The position numbers and the translations under genes were made by a program. DNA of 64,000 nucleotides, taken from NCBI GenBank assembly GCA_965224225.1, contig CBDCZF010000035.1:372001-436000 (forward strand), given 5' to 3'. Shown in pieces: positions 9,813 to 18,522 of the stretch. Origin of the DNA: CAJQQK01 sp965224225. GTDB taxonomy: Bacteria; Pseudomonadota; Alphaproteobacteria; Rhizobiales; Hyphomicrobiaceae. The number at the start of each line of letters is the position of its first letter. Position 1 is the first letter of the stretch. The notes beneath the pieces were generated by a model. It ran no database searches. It was not told the origin of the DNA and worked only from the letters and a program-made list of their open reading frames with translations.

Positions 9813-10610
9813 ATGATCCAGCTACGCGATGCGCACCGGCGTTGGGCGTATGAAAACCTCGAACCAGCAGCCTGGCCCGGCACCGGCCTATCGCCGCTCA
9901 ACCAGGCCGTTGCGGTCTTCATTGTCATCGCCGCCGCCGTCGCCATTCTGGAAACGGAAAAGACGGTTCAGGCCGGCAATGAGTTCGTCTTTCAGGCCGC
10001 CGAAGTGGTGTTTACGCTGGTATTCGCTGTCGAATATGGCGCCCGCCTATGGGCCGCCGGCGAAGAGGAGCGCTTTCAGGGCCCGCTCGGGCGCTTGAAA
10101 TATGCCCTGACACCGTCGGCACTCATCGACTTGCTCGTCCTGGTGTTGCCGCTAGTGGTCTTGCTCAATAGCGAGGCCTTTATCCTGCGTCTCGTCCGGC
10201 TGATGCGCATTCTGCGATTGGCGCGCCTCGGCCGGTTCTCGAGGGCGATCCAGGCCATCGGCGAGGCCGTGCGCGCCCGGCGTTATGAGCTCATGATGAG
10301 CCTAGTGATCGCCGGTATTCTCCTGCTGGTGTCCTCGACACTGCTTTATCTGGTCGAGGGCGATGCGCAGCCGGAGGCATTCGGGAGCATCCCGCGCGCG
10401 ATGTGGTGGTCGGTTGCCACCCTGACTACGGTCGGCTACGGCGATGTCTTTCCGACGACCACACCCGGCCGCTTCCTTGCCGCCATCACGGCCATCACCG
10501 GTATTGGCCTGATTGCCATGCCGACCGGCATTCTCGCCTCTGCCTTCAGTGACGCGATCCAGAACCAGCGCACTGGAAAAACCAGTGACGACAGCGGCGA
10601 TCCGGAGTAG
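9813..10610 (+). CDS. Voltage-gated-type potassium channel
   Basis: Inner-membrane ion channel of 265 residues with six transmembrane segments. The S4-like helix (about 125-147) carries regularly spaced arginines (LRLVRLMRILRLARLG). The pore loop contains the K+ selectivity filter TTVGYGD (205-211) after a MWWSVATL pore helix. No C-terminal TrkA/RCK or cyclic-nucleotide domain is present; the protein ends soon after S6. GGGAG lies a few bases before the ATG at 9813, which is preferred to the longer frame starting inside the preceding gene. Similar short Kv-like channels are common in proteobacteria; their gating signal is usually unknown. Confidence 0.9.
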   Translation: MIQLRDAHRRWAYENLEPAAWPGTGLSPLNQAVAVFIVIAAAVAILETEKTVQAGNEFVFQAAEVVFTLVFAVEYGARLWAAGEEERFQGPLGRLKYALTPSALIDLLVLVLPLVVLLNSEAFILRLVRLMRILRLARLGRFSRAIQAIGEAVRARRYELMMSLVIAGILLLVSSTLLYLVEGDAQPEAFGSIPRAMWWSVATLTTVGYGDVFPTTTPGRFLAAITAITGIGLIAMPTGILASAFSDAIQNQRTGKTSDDSGDPE

Positions 10611-10682
10611 CACCGTTCGCGCAACTTATACGAATTGAATAGCACCATACCTTTCAACGGCTGATGCAGGAGCCACAAAGCA

Positions 10683-11327
10683 ATGTTGAAGTTCTTTACT
10701 TTCTGGCGCAGCAGTGCCGCTTATCGCGTACGCATTGCGCTCAACCTGAAGGGCATCGAGGCCGATCACATTCCGGTCCACCTGACGCGGTCGGGCGGCG
10801 AACAAATGGACGATAGCTTTCGCGCGATCAATCCCAACCAGACAGTGCCGGTGCTGGTGCTCGATGACAGCACCGCGATCACGCAATCGCTGGCGATCAT
10901 TACTTATCTCGACGCCGTGCACCCTCAACCTGCGCTATTGCCCGGACCGCCGGTGAAACGTGCGCGCATCGAGGCCGCCGCCCAAGTCATCGCCTGCGAT
11001 GTACATCCGATCAATAACTCGCGGGTCGGGCAGTATCTGAAATGCGTGCTCGGACATGGCCAGGATGAAGTTGTCGACTGGATGCGCCACTGGATGCAGC
11101 ATGGCCTCACGGCCTTTCAGGATCTTGTCGAAGCCGACACCACCTACTGTTTCGGTGACCAACCCACGCTGGCCGACATCTGCCTGGTGCCGCAAATGTA
11201 CAACGCGCGGCGCTGGGGACTTGACCTTGGCGGTCTCGCCCGCTTGGTTGAGATCGAGAGCCACTGTCTGTCGCTCGAGGCCTTCGCCCGCGCCCGGCCT
11301 GAAGTCCAGGCAGATGCTGAAACCTGA
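10683..11327 (+). CDS. maiA: Maleylacetoacetate isomerase / zeta GST
   Basis: Cytosolic glutathione-dependent isomerase of the zeta GST class, 214 residues. The diagnostic zeta motif is visible near the N-terminus (RSSAAYRVRIALNLKG), followed by NPNQTVPVL and ITQSLAII of the thioredoxin-fold glutathione site and an all-helical C-terminal domain (FGDQPTLADICLVPQ). In tyrosine/homogentisate degradation it converts maleylacetoacetate to fumarylacetoacetate; no other gene of that pathway is adjacent, so maleylpyruvate isomerase is an alternative. GGAG precedes the ATG. The sulfatase-family gene follows 43 bases downstream. Confidence 0.82.
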   Translation: MLKFFTFWRSSAAYRVRIALNLKGIEADHIPVHLTRSGGEQMDDSFRAINPNQTVPVLVLDDSTAITQSLAIITYLDAVHPQPALLPGPPVKRARIEAAAQVIACDVHPINNSRVGQYLKCVLGHGQDEVVDWMRHWMQHGLTAFQDLVEADTTYCFGDQPTLADICLVPQMYNARRWGLDLGGLARLVEIESHCLSLEAFARARPEVQADAET

Positions 11328-11370
11328 TCGGGTGAATTCCCGCGATCTGCCTTGCAAAGAGCCCTTCTGA

Positions 11371-13026
11371 ATGGCCAAAGCGAAAAACATCCTGTTCGTC
11401 ATGTTCGATCAACTCAGGTGGGATTACCTGAGCTGTTATGGCCACCCGCATCTTGCGACACCGAACATCGACCGCCTGGCCGAGCGCGGTGTGCGCTTCA
11501 CGCGCGCCTATATTCAGTCACCGATCTGCGGCTCGTCCCGGATGTCGTTTTATACCGGGCGCTACGTTCACTCGCACGGTGCGTCCTGGAACGGCATACC
11601 GCTCAAGGTCGGCGAGATGACGCTTGGCGATCATTTACGCAAGGCCGGCATGTCGTGCTGGCTGGTCGGCAAGACGCATATGCGCGCCGATGCCGAGGGT
11701 ATGGCGCGATTGGGGCTGGAGCCCGATTCGCTGATCGGTGCACGCGTGGCCGAATGCGGCTTCGACGTCTTCGAACGCGACGACGGCATGCTGCCCGAAG
11801 GTCCCGATGGTACCTATGATGATGTACCTGCGAAGACCTATACCGAGTACCTCCGCCAGCGCGGCTATCAAGGAGATAGCCCCTGGCATGATTACGCCAA
11901 CTCAGGCATCGATGAAGACGGCAACGTGCTTTCGGGCTGGTTTCTCAAGAATTCATCCGCGGCTGCCAACATCGAGGAACCGGACAGCGAAACGCCGTAC
12001 CTGACGCGCCGCGGCATGGAGTTCATCTCCCAGGCCGAAAGCCCCTGGTGCTGTCATCTCTCCTACATCAAGCCGCACTGGCCCTACATCGCGCCCGAGC
12101 CCTATCGCAGCATGTTCGGTCCCGAACTCGTCCCGGCTCCGGTTCGTTCTGCGGCCGAATACGAGAACGCGCATCCGGTCCTCAGAGCCTTCATGGACAA
12201 TCCGATCGGCAAGGCCTTCAGCCGCGACGACGTGCGCGAAGCCGTGATCCCGGCCTACATGGGCCTGATCAAGCAGATCGATGACCAGATGGGTATGCTG
12301 ATCGGCTGGCTCGAGAGCTCCGGGCGCATCGGCGATACAATGATCGTTCTGACCTCCGATCATGGCGACTTTCTCGGCGACCATTGGATGGGCGAGAAGA
12401 CGTTCTTCCATGATGCCTCGACCCGCGTGCCGATGATCGTCTACGATCCAAGCCCCGAGGCGGACGCAACGCGCGGCACGGTTTCGGATGCCCTTGTCGA
12501 AAGCATCGATCTCGTGCCGACTTTCATCGAGACTGCAGGTGGTGCCGTGCCGGGCCATATCGTCGAGGGACGATCGCTCTTGCCGATTCTGCACGGCCAG
12601 GCAACGGATCTGGCACGCGATTACGTGATCAGCGAGTACGACTACTCCTGCTCTCCGATGGCCAACGTCCTCAATGTCGGCGTGCGCGAGGGCGTGATGT
12701 TCATGATTGCCACTGCCGGATGGAAGCTCATTCACTTCGAAGGCGGCTTCCGGCCGATGCTGTTCGATCTCAAAAATGATCCGCAGGAACTCGTCGACCT
12801 CGGCGACAGCGACGAGCACGGCGCGGTGATCGAGGCACTCTATGACCACCTGTTTGATTGGGCGCGCAGGCCCGCACAGCGCACGACCCGGTCCGAGCAA
12901 CAGCTCATCGAGATGCGCACCAAGTCGCGCCGCCGCGGCATCATCCTCGGCGCCTACGACGAGAACGACGTACCGCTCGAACTGACGGTCAAATACCGCA
13001 ACAGGAAAGCGGAAAGGCGCGGTTAG
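11371..13026 (+). CDS. Sulfatase-family hydrolase
   Basis: Alkaline-phosphatase-superfamily hydrolase of 551 residues. It has the formylglycine motif C-x-S-x-R (CGSSR, C53 as the residue converted to formylglycine), metal ligand D13 in MFDQLRWDY and the second metal site D330-H331 in TSDHGDFLGDH. No signal peptide is seen, so it should act in the cytoplasm. The N-terminal region and the C-terminal REGVMFM...GWKL pattern fit the arylsulfatase/phosphonate monoester hydrolase group; sulfate versus phosphonate ester specificity cannot be decided. A formylglycine-generating enzyme is not encoded in the window. Confidence 0.85.
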   Translation: MAKAKNILFVMFDQLRWDYLSCYGHPHLATPNIDRLAERGVRFTRAYIQSPICGSSRMSFYTGRYVHSHGASWNGIPLKVGEMTLGDHLRKAGMSCWLVGKTHMRADAEGMARLGLEPDSLIGARVAECGFDVFERDDGMLPEGPDGTYDDVPAKTYTEYLRQRGYQGDSPWHDYANSGIDEDGNVLSGWFLKNSSAAANIEEPDSETPYLTRRGMEFISQAESPWCCHLSYIKPHWPYIAPEPYRSMFGPELVPAPVRSAAEYENAHPVLRAFMDNPIGKAFSRDDVREAVIPAYMGLIKQIDDQMGMLIGWLESSGRIGDTMIVLTSDHGDFLGDHWMGEKTFFHDASTRVPMIVYDPSPEADATRGTVSDALVESIDLVPTFIETAGGAVPGHIVEGRSLLPILHGQATDLARDYVISEYDYSCSPMANVLNVGVREGVMFMIATAGWKLIHFEGGFRPMLFDLKNDPQELVDLGDSDEHGAVIEALYDHLFDWARRPAQRTTRSEQQLIEMRTKSRRRGIILGAYDENDVPLELTVKYRNRKAERRG

Positions 13027-13199
13027 ACGTTGCCGAGGGCGCTGCCGCTTTACTCACATTTTGGTACGATATTGCTTTTTTCGCCGAGCGATAGCATCTA
13101 CAGGTTGCTTCGAACCTACACGGAAACGTGGCGCTTGATGCCCGCGGGATGAGTGGTCCTCGGAAACAGTCTGCACGAAGTATGAACCAGGAGGTCGCA

Positions 13200-13679
13200 A
13201 TGCCGGCCAGGGAAGGCGTCCGCGATCACGTCCAGATCCGCTCCGCGGAAGCAGCCGACCTCGATCGGGTTGCAGCCCTGGACGCACTCGTGACCGGCGT
13301 CGATAAGCGTGCCTATTGGCACGACATCTACGTGCGCTACACGACGCGCCTCACCGACCAGCGGTTCTTTTTGCTGGCCGAACAGCAGTCTTCGAATGCC
13401 GAACCGGCGCTTCTGGGTTTCATCGTCGGCGAGGTTCGCGCCTGGGAGTTCGGGTCGGAGCCCTGCGGCTGGGTGTTTGCCTTCTCGGTAGACCCTGACA
13501 CGCGCCTGCAACGCGTCGGCGAACAGCTGTTCGAGGCCGTATCCGAGCGCTTCAAGTCAGTCGGCATCAACACGATGCGCACGATGGTGGCGCGCGACAA
13601 CCAGCTTCACATGGCGTTCTTTCGCAGCGAAGGCATGACGGCCGGGCCATTCATTCAACTCGAAAAGGAGCTTGACTGA
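13200..13679 (+). CDS. GNAT-family N-acetyltransferase
   Basis: Cytosolic acyl-CoA-dependent transferase of 159 residues. The fold is recognised from IRSAEAADLDRVAALDALV at the N-terminus, a central strand (GFIVGEVRAW), the motif-A region FSVDPDTRLQRVGEQLF with a degenerate Q/R-x-x-G-x pocket, and the terminal MVARDNQLHMAFFRSEGM. The ATG at 13200 is chosen because AGGAGG lies five bases upstream; the frame extends 24 codons further without support. It ends one base before the Rrf2-type regulator gene, implying co-transcription. The substrate is unknown. Confidence 0.78.
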   Translation: MPAREGVRDHVQIRSAEAADLDRVAALDALVTGVDKRAYWHDIYVRYTTRLTDQRFFLLAEQQSSNAEPALLGFIVGEVRAWEFGSEPCGWVFAFSVDPDTRLQRVGEQLFEAVSERFKSVGINTMRTMVARDNQLHMAFFRSEGMTAGPFIQLEKELD

Positions 13680-13680
13680 C

Positions 13681-14118
13681 ATGCGGCTGCAGGTTTCCAG
13701 CCGGCTTGCGGTCTTCGCGCTGATCGAGCTTGCCAGCGAGCCGGACCGTCAGGTGGCGGTGGCCGAGATCGGTGAAAAGTACGGCGTTTCGACCCACCAT
13801 CTGGCAAAGGTGATGCACACTCTCGGGCGCGCCGGCCTGGTGCGCTCGAGCCGGGGAGTCGGCGGCGGTTACAGCTTTTGCGGTAATGCCCGGCGCACGA
13901 CATTGCTCGATGTCATCGAGCTCTTCGAGGACGTCTCGCCCGGCAATGACGGCCTCGACGCGCAGACGGCCGGCACGCCTGCCGGCCAGGCCTTGCGCCA
14001 GGTGCTCGATGAAGTCGATGACATCGCACGAGCGACTCTGGGGGCCATCACCATTGCGACGATGATCAAGCAGATCAACCGCCAGCAACCTCGTGACGCA
14101 CAAGCAAGTGTGGGCTGA
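13681..14118 (+). CDS. Rrf2-family transcription factor
   Basis: DNA-binding regulator of 145 residues. The Rrf2 winged helix opens with MRLQVSSRLAVFALIELAS, then VAEIGEKYGVSTHHLAKVM (recognition helix) and the wing RSSRGVGGGYSF. The three closely spaced cysteines that bind the Fe-S cluster in IscR/NsrR are absent; the only cysteine (SFCGN) is in the wing region. It may therefore sense something other than Fe-S or NO. AAGGAG precedes the ATG at 13681. It is coupled to the upstream acetyltransferase gene and convergent with the MATE gene. Confidence 0.82.
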   Translation: MRLQVSSRLAVFALIELASEPDRQVAVAEIGEKYGVSTHHLAKVMHTLGRAGLVRSSRGVGGGYSFCGNARRTTLLDVIELFEDVSPGNDGLDAQTAGTPAGQALRQVLDEVDDIARATLGAITIATMIKQINRQQPRDAQASVG

Positions 14119-14142
14119 CATCGTCCCAGGCCTGCGCAATGC

Positions 14143-15552
14143 TCAGTAAAGCCGCCAGCGGCCGACCTCGGCGCCGTCGAACTTGCGCCGGACGAGGCCG
14201 GGCAGGCACAAGCCAAGCGTTACGGCTCGCGCGATAAAGAATACGATCAACGTTGCCCAAAGACCGTGATTGCCATAGGCCGGCATCAGCACCGACCAGG
14301 CGGCGAGGTATATCGCAACGCTGACGATCGCCATGTTGCGCATTTCGGCCGTGCCGGTGGCGCCGATGAAAATGCCGTCGAGCTGATAGCACCAGACGCC
14401 GGCGATCGGCGTCAGTGCGGCCCAGGCCAGATAGAGGCGCGCGGTCTCCCGAACGCTTTGATCCTCCGTCGTGAAATCGATCATCAGGCTGCCTGCCGTC
14501 AGCATCAACAGCGAAAAGGCAAGGGCCAGCAGGGCGGCCCAGATCGTGGAATAGGTAATCGCGTCGCGAAAGCGGTCGAGGCGGCGGGCACCGATCGCCT
14601 GGCCGACCAGTGTCTCGGCGGCAAAGGCGAAGCCATCAAGCATGTAGGTGAAGATCATCGCGATCGAAATCAGGACCGCGTTGGCGGCAAGCGCCAGGTC
14701 GCCGGCGCGGGCGCCTTGGGCTGCGAAAAACGTGAACGCGGAGATCAGGCAGGCCGTGCGGATGATCACGTCGCGGTTGACGGCTATCATCGTCCTGAGG
14801 GCTGCGGCATTGGTGATGTCAGCGTCGGATAATCGCGCGCCGCGCCTGTCGAGTTCGCCCCGGGCAAACCAGAGGCCGAAGGATGCTGCTGAAAGTTCTG
14901 CGAGCAGCACCGCCCAGCCGACGCCTGCCACGCCCCATTCGAAGTAGTGGACGAACAGGACGGCGAGCGCGATGTTGACGCCGTTCAGGATCAGCTGCAG
15001 GTAGAATGCCTTATGCGCCCGGCCAAGTCCGATGAACCAGCCGACCATGACGAAGTTGGCAAGCGCTGCAGGTGCCCCCCAGATGCGGATGTTGAAATAG
15101 GTTTCGACCGCATCGTTGACTTTGTCGGAACCGCCCATCAGCCACAGGAAGACCGTGAGCACAATGGATTGGGCCACGATCAAAAGCGTACCGGCCACGG
15201 CTGCGACGGCGAAGGCGCGGAGCAGGTTGGCGGTGATCTCGGGCAGGTCGCGGGCGCCGGCTGCCTGGGCCGTGAGCCCGGTCGTGCCCATGCGCAGGAA
15301 GCCAAAGATCCAGTAGACGTTATTGAAGATTACGGCGGCCAGCGCGACGCCGCCGATCAAATGCGCCGCGCCCTGGTGCTGGCCGATGACGACGGTATCG
15401 ACATAGCCGACCAGCGGCACGGTCGCGTTCGAGACGATGATCGGCAGCGCGATAACCGCAACATCGCGATGACGCAGCGGCCGATCGCTCGGCCCGAGCC
15501 TCGGCGGTACGGCCGGCTGGCTGCGCGTCGCTTTACTCGGCGATGCCGTCAT
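14143..15552 (-). CDS. MATE-family multidrug/Na+ exporter
   Basis: Inner-membrane antiporter of 469 residues with about twelve hydrophobic helices, starting after a short cytoplasmic tail at ALPIIVSNATVPLVGYVDTVV, the characteristic first helix of the MATE/DinF fold. FLRMGTTGLTAQAAGA is the usual conserved loop. DinF-type MATE proteins export cationic compounds with Na+ or H+; the substrate here is unknown. The start lies eight bases after the stop of the upstream small membrane-protein gene, so the two form an operon. Confidence 0.87.
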   Translation of the reverse strand: MTASPSKATRSQPAVPPRLGPSDRPLRHRDVAVIALPIIVSNATVPLVGYVDTVVIGQHQGAAHLIGGVALAAVIFNNVYWIFGFLRMGTTGLTAQAAGARDLPEITANLLRAFAVAAVAGTLLIVAQSIVLTVFLWLMGGSDKVNDAVETYFNIRIWGAPAALANFVMVGWFIGLGRAHKAFYLQLILNGVNIALAVLFVHYFEWGVAGVGWAVLLAELSAASFGLWFARGELDRRGARLSDADITNAAALRTMIAVNRDVIIRTACLISAFTFFAAQGARAGDLALAANAVLISIAMIFTYMLDGFAFAAETLVGQAIGARRLDRFRDAITYSTIWAALLALAFSLLMLTAGSLMIDFTTEDQSVRETARLYLAWAALTPIAGVWCYQLDGIFIGATGTAEMRNMAIVSVAIYLAAWSVLMPAYGNHGLWATLIVFFIARAVTLGLCLPGLVRRKFDGAEVGRWRLY

Positions 15553-15560
15553 GAGCCCGG

Positions 15561-15842
15561 CTAGCGACGCTTGTCGTCACGCTGTCGCGAGGCGCCGAAC
15601 AGGCGCGCAATCAGCCAGATTGGTACGACGATGACGGCGCCGATCAGGAAATACCCGAACGCCCATTCGACCGCACCCCAGCCCATGTTGTAGACGCGTT
15701 CGATCAGCAGGCGCAGGTGATAGAACAAGTTGTCGGGCGTGATACCGAGTGCAGACAGAACAATGCCGACGACGATCGACAGGATAACGAGGCGTACGAT
15801 GACGCCGAGCGGATTGCCGCCGAAAATCTTCTCCCAGCCCAT
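15561..15842 (-). CDS. Small two-helix membrane protein (DUF6460-like)
   Basis: A 93-residue protein with two clear transmembrane stretches (LVILSIVVGIVLSALGI and FLIGAVIVVPIWLIARLFG) and a basic C-terminus (SRQRDDKRR). The GGNPLGVIVRLVILSIVVG opening resembles an alphaproteobacterial family of unknown function, probably DUF6460; I recognise it by pattern only. It lies directly upstream of the MATE gene and may be co-transcribed with it. The role is unknown. Confidence 0.7.
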   Translation of the reverse strand: MGWEKIFGGNPLGVIVRLVILSIVVGIVLSALGITPDNLFYHLRLLIERVYNMGWGAVEWAFGYFLIGAVIVVPIWLIARLFGASRQRDDKRR

Positions 15843-16333
15843 GCTTTCGCACTCTCCCGTTTGGCGCGCAGGTGATGCGCGGTGCCGACCCCCGCGGCGT
15901 TTAGCATATGTCGGCCAGGTTTGGGAGGGCGGCTGGTGCAGATGCGTGTGTGTTGAGGTGTGCTTGGGATGATGAGGGGCAACGGGTTGTCACGGCCGGC
16001 TCGTTGCGCGGAACCGGGCTTGCGGGATCGTTGGCTCCGTCAACGGACTTGATACGCTCATCATTGAGGCATTGTGGACGGGGCCACGGGGCAGGCCAAG
16101 GTCGTTGATGCCATGCTGCAATGCACGACAAACGAGAAATCCCAGAAGCTGACGTTGGGTGATTAAGGATCGATCGACCCAAAATGTCCGGTCTGAATGA
16201 AGTCCGGCCACCGCAATTGCGCAATTGGCAGAGTTTCACAGCCAGCGCAAAGGTAGTAGGATGACGCCTGAGGAGATTTACGTTCTAACAAGGTCAACTT
16301 GATAACGTCCCCGAGCAATGCAGAGATCCACAC
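15843..16333. other. Intergenic region, left edge of AT-rich cassette
   Basis: No gene is seen in these 491 bases. The left part is GC-rich like the MATE operon side, while composition shifts toward A+T near 16200, where the three-gene cassette begins. No tRNA gene, attachment-site repeat or terminator was recognised. The cassette promoter presumably lies within the last 150 bases. Confidence 0.45.
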
Positions 16334-17077
16334 GTGTACAAACCGCTTGCTAGCCCCGCCTATCCGAAGGCACCCATCACTGAGGCTGTCATCGAAATCC
16401 GTGTGGCGAACGCTGTGAAAACGACAACCCTAAACAAGATCGCCAAGCGCCTAAAAACAGACTACCCAAAATCCGAACAAATCAAGGAGCTTGAAGTCCA
16501 AGTTGGCAACTCCGCGAGCAATGTAACTGCGCGCGAACTCCCGATCAGTCTCAAACTCACTAGTAGTGATGCCGCGAACATAATTATACTTCGTCCATCG
16601 GGGATCACCACGGCTCGTCAACCTTTATATCCTGGCTGGGATGAGTTGAGCGCCAGAGCGCGAGAGAATTGGTCGGCATGGCGAGCAGAATCGACGCCTA
16701 GTGAAATTCGGCGCGTTGGTGTTCGTTTCATCAATCGCATAGACATTCCTCAGAGCGAAGATATCAAGCTTGAGGACTACTTCAATTTCCTACCCAACAC
16801 CGAGGCTGTATTCGAATGTGACCTATTGGATTATGTCGCACAGGCTGTATTGAAAACACATATTGAACATTGGACTGCGCGGATAACGACTACGCCAGTG
16901 AGAACGCAGGAAGTTCCAAACGCAGCTTCTATAATTCTCGACATCGATGTTTGGCGAGAGGTCAACATTCCGCTGCGTCCTGACGATATGTGGAAGACTA
17001 TTGATGAGGCACGCGGAATCAAGAATGACTTGTTCGAACGCTCTTTGACGGCGCAAACTAAGGAACTATTCGCATGA
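16334..17077 (+). CDS. TIGR04255-family protein
   Basis: Protein of 247 residues with the family's typical opening (YPKAPITEAVIEIRV) and the internal RRVGVRFINRIDIP element. The TIGR04255 family has no established function. No signal peptide or membrane segment is seen, so it should be cytosolic. A GTG at 16334 is taken as start because the conserved N-terminus begins a few residues later. Codon use is visibly AT-richer than in the flanking genes. Its stop overlaps the next start as ATGA (17074-17077), so translation is coupled. Together with the two following genes it forms a three-gene cassette. Confidence 0.75.
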   Translation: MYKPLASPAYPKAPITEAVIEIRVANAVKTTTLNKIAKRLKTDYPKSEQIKELEVQVGNSASNVTARELPISLKLTSSDAANIIILRPSGITTARQPLYPGWDELSARARENWSAWRAESTPSEIRRVGVRFINRIDIPQSEDIKLEDYFNFLPNTEAVFECDLLDYVAQAVLKTHIEHWTARITTTPVRTQEVPNAASIILDIDVWREVNIPLRPDDMWKTIDEARGIKNDLFERSLTAQTKELFA

Positions 17078-17718
17078 CGACATTTGTTGTTTCCCGTCGT
17101 CCAATGCACACGAGTGAGCCCTCATACTGGTCATCACCGCATGCCGACAACATCAAGCGCGCAGTTGAGGCACGAAATGCCGCCTACCGAACCAGCAACA
17201 CTTTGTCTCAAGTGGGCGAAGAAGAAATAGAAGCGGCTACACCAGTTGCCCTCACCAAAACCCTCGAAGAGCAGCTTTTCGATGCCCTAGCATATTGCAA
17301 GATCGATACTAGACGCTTTGCAATGTTGTTTGACAAAGAGTGGCATACAAAACTGTTTCGACAACTTGACCTGTTGATGGACATAGAAGAGTGGGATGCG
17401 CGCGACGAACCAGTTAGCCGGGCAAGTTTCCGCACGCTACTTCGACTGCTTATGACATTTCGAGATAAGCGGCGGCCGGGCCTCGGCATTGCAAACAACG
17501 GAAATATCGTTGCCACTTGGTCGGCTGGGCGGGGCGATAGGGTCAGCATAGAGTGCATGCCGAACGACCGAGTGCGTTGGGTATTGACACGCCCGCTCGA
17601 AGAGAACACCGAAACCGTAGTCGGCCTCACTAATCTCTCGGAGATTCGCCGGTCACTCGCTCCATACGATCCAGAACACTGGCTAGCAAATGACGAAATC
17701 CAACCTTCCGGAAAGTGA
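17074..17718 (+). CDS. Cassette protein of unknown function
   Basis: Not recognised. It is a 214-residue soluble protein with a helical, charged N-terminal half and a C-terminal half containing RRPGLGIANNGNIVATW and IECMPNDRVRWVLTRP, a compact beta-rich pattern. There is no signal peptide or membrane helix. The start overlaps the TIGR04255 gene stop by four bases and its 3' end overlaps the third gene by 29 bases, so stoichiometric expression of all three is likely. Codon use is AT-rich like its partners. Confidence 0.72.
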   Translation: MTTFVVSRRPMHTSEPSYWSSPHADNIKRAVEARNAAYRTSNTLSQVGEEEIEAATPVALTKTLEEQLFDALAYCKIDTRRFAMLFDKEWHTKLFRQLDLLMDIEEWDARDEPVSRASFRTLLRLLMTFRDKRRPGLGIANNGNIVATWSAGRGDRVSIECMPNDRVRWVLTRPLEENTETVVGLTNLSEIRRSLAPYDPEHWLANDEIQPSGK

Positions 17719-18178
17719 TCATGTAATTCGCATTGTCCCTGCCGGCAAACAAGAAAAGGATGATGATGGCGAACCTACGGGCATACCGATCTACACGGCG
17801 TTCATGAGAAGACCTGACGAAGACGGACTATCAGTTACCTGGGTTGAATATTTTGCCGGAGAGCGTGCAGAGCAAATTGTTAGCGCAATTCGCGCTATGC
17901 GCGCTAGCAACTTCAAGCCGACCAAGAAAGCCGTATTTGCTATTGGAAAGGTTGATCAGATCAAGTCTGATTGTGCTCAACACAGTCACAAGGTTCGTAT
18001 CATTCACTCTCCAGAAGAAGACAACAAAGCCCATGCAGAGATCAGACGAATCCCTCGCGAGGAGATAGCGCTTCTCGAAATGCTAGCCTCCTCCACGTTT
18101 GCGGAAGTCGTTCGCAACCTCGACGTTCCTGACGGTGCAGCGCCTGCACCGGACCGCCGGGCGGAGAGAAACCTCTAA
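17690..18178 (+). CDS. Cassette protein of unknown function
   Basis: Not recognised by function. It has 162 residues, acidic and soluble. It opens with SDHVIRIVPAGKQEKDDDGE and then TAFMRRPDEDGLSVTWVEYF, and has a helical middle (ERAEQIVSAIRAMRA) and a C-terminal RIPREEIALLEMLASSTFAEVV. Proteins of this general pattern occur as uncharacterised small genes in bacterial accessory regions. It begins inside the preceding gene (29-base overlap), which marks it as the third member of the cassette. Confidence 0.72.
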   Translation: MTKSNLPESDHVIRIVPAGKQEKDDDGEPTGIPIYTAFMRRPDEDGLSVTWVEYFAGERAEQIVSAIRAMRASNFKPTKKAVFAIGKVDQIKSDCAQHSHKVRIIHSPEEDNKAHAEIRRIPREEIALLEMLASSTFAEVVRNLDVPDGAAPAPDRRAERNL

Positions 18179-18522
18179 TGTTTTAGAATCAATACGTTTA
18201 TCGACAAATTCTTTGCAGGTTGAACGCGGAAGAAACTAACGGATATCGAGCCTAGGGCTCACGAAATGATCAAGGGCCTAAGCGCTATGGGTTCTGAGCA
18301 ATGGATGTCCATTTGGGTAGGAAGCAGACATTGCTCGACTCCAGTCAAACGAAACTCGCAAGTCAGCAATCTCCGCATCACGTCGGCCGGCGCCCGCCCC
18401 GACGCTGCACCTGCTCAGAACCGCCGCTGGATCAGGCTGGGAAAAACCCAACATAAACTCGTCACGGCAGTGCACCCGCAACAAGCGGACCTGTTCGGTC
18501 ACGAGAATTTACTACGCAACAC
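18179..18522. other. Intergenic region, right edge of cassette
   Basis: No gene is seen. The first 60-80 bases remain AT-rich; GC content returns toward the heme A synthase 3' end. A short palindrome (GAGCC-TAG-GGCTC near 18247-18259) is the only structure noticed, and no direct repeat matching the left edge was found. Confidence 0.45.

Noticed and set aside
16195..16270. tRNA-like sequence (AATTGGCAGAGTTTC) at the cassette edge
   Set aside because: No cloverleaf could be drawn; acceptor and T-arm pairing are missing.
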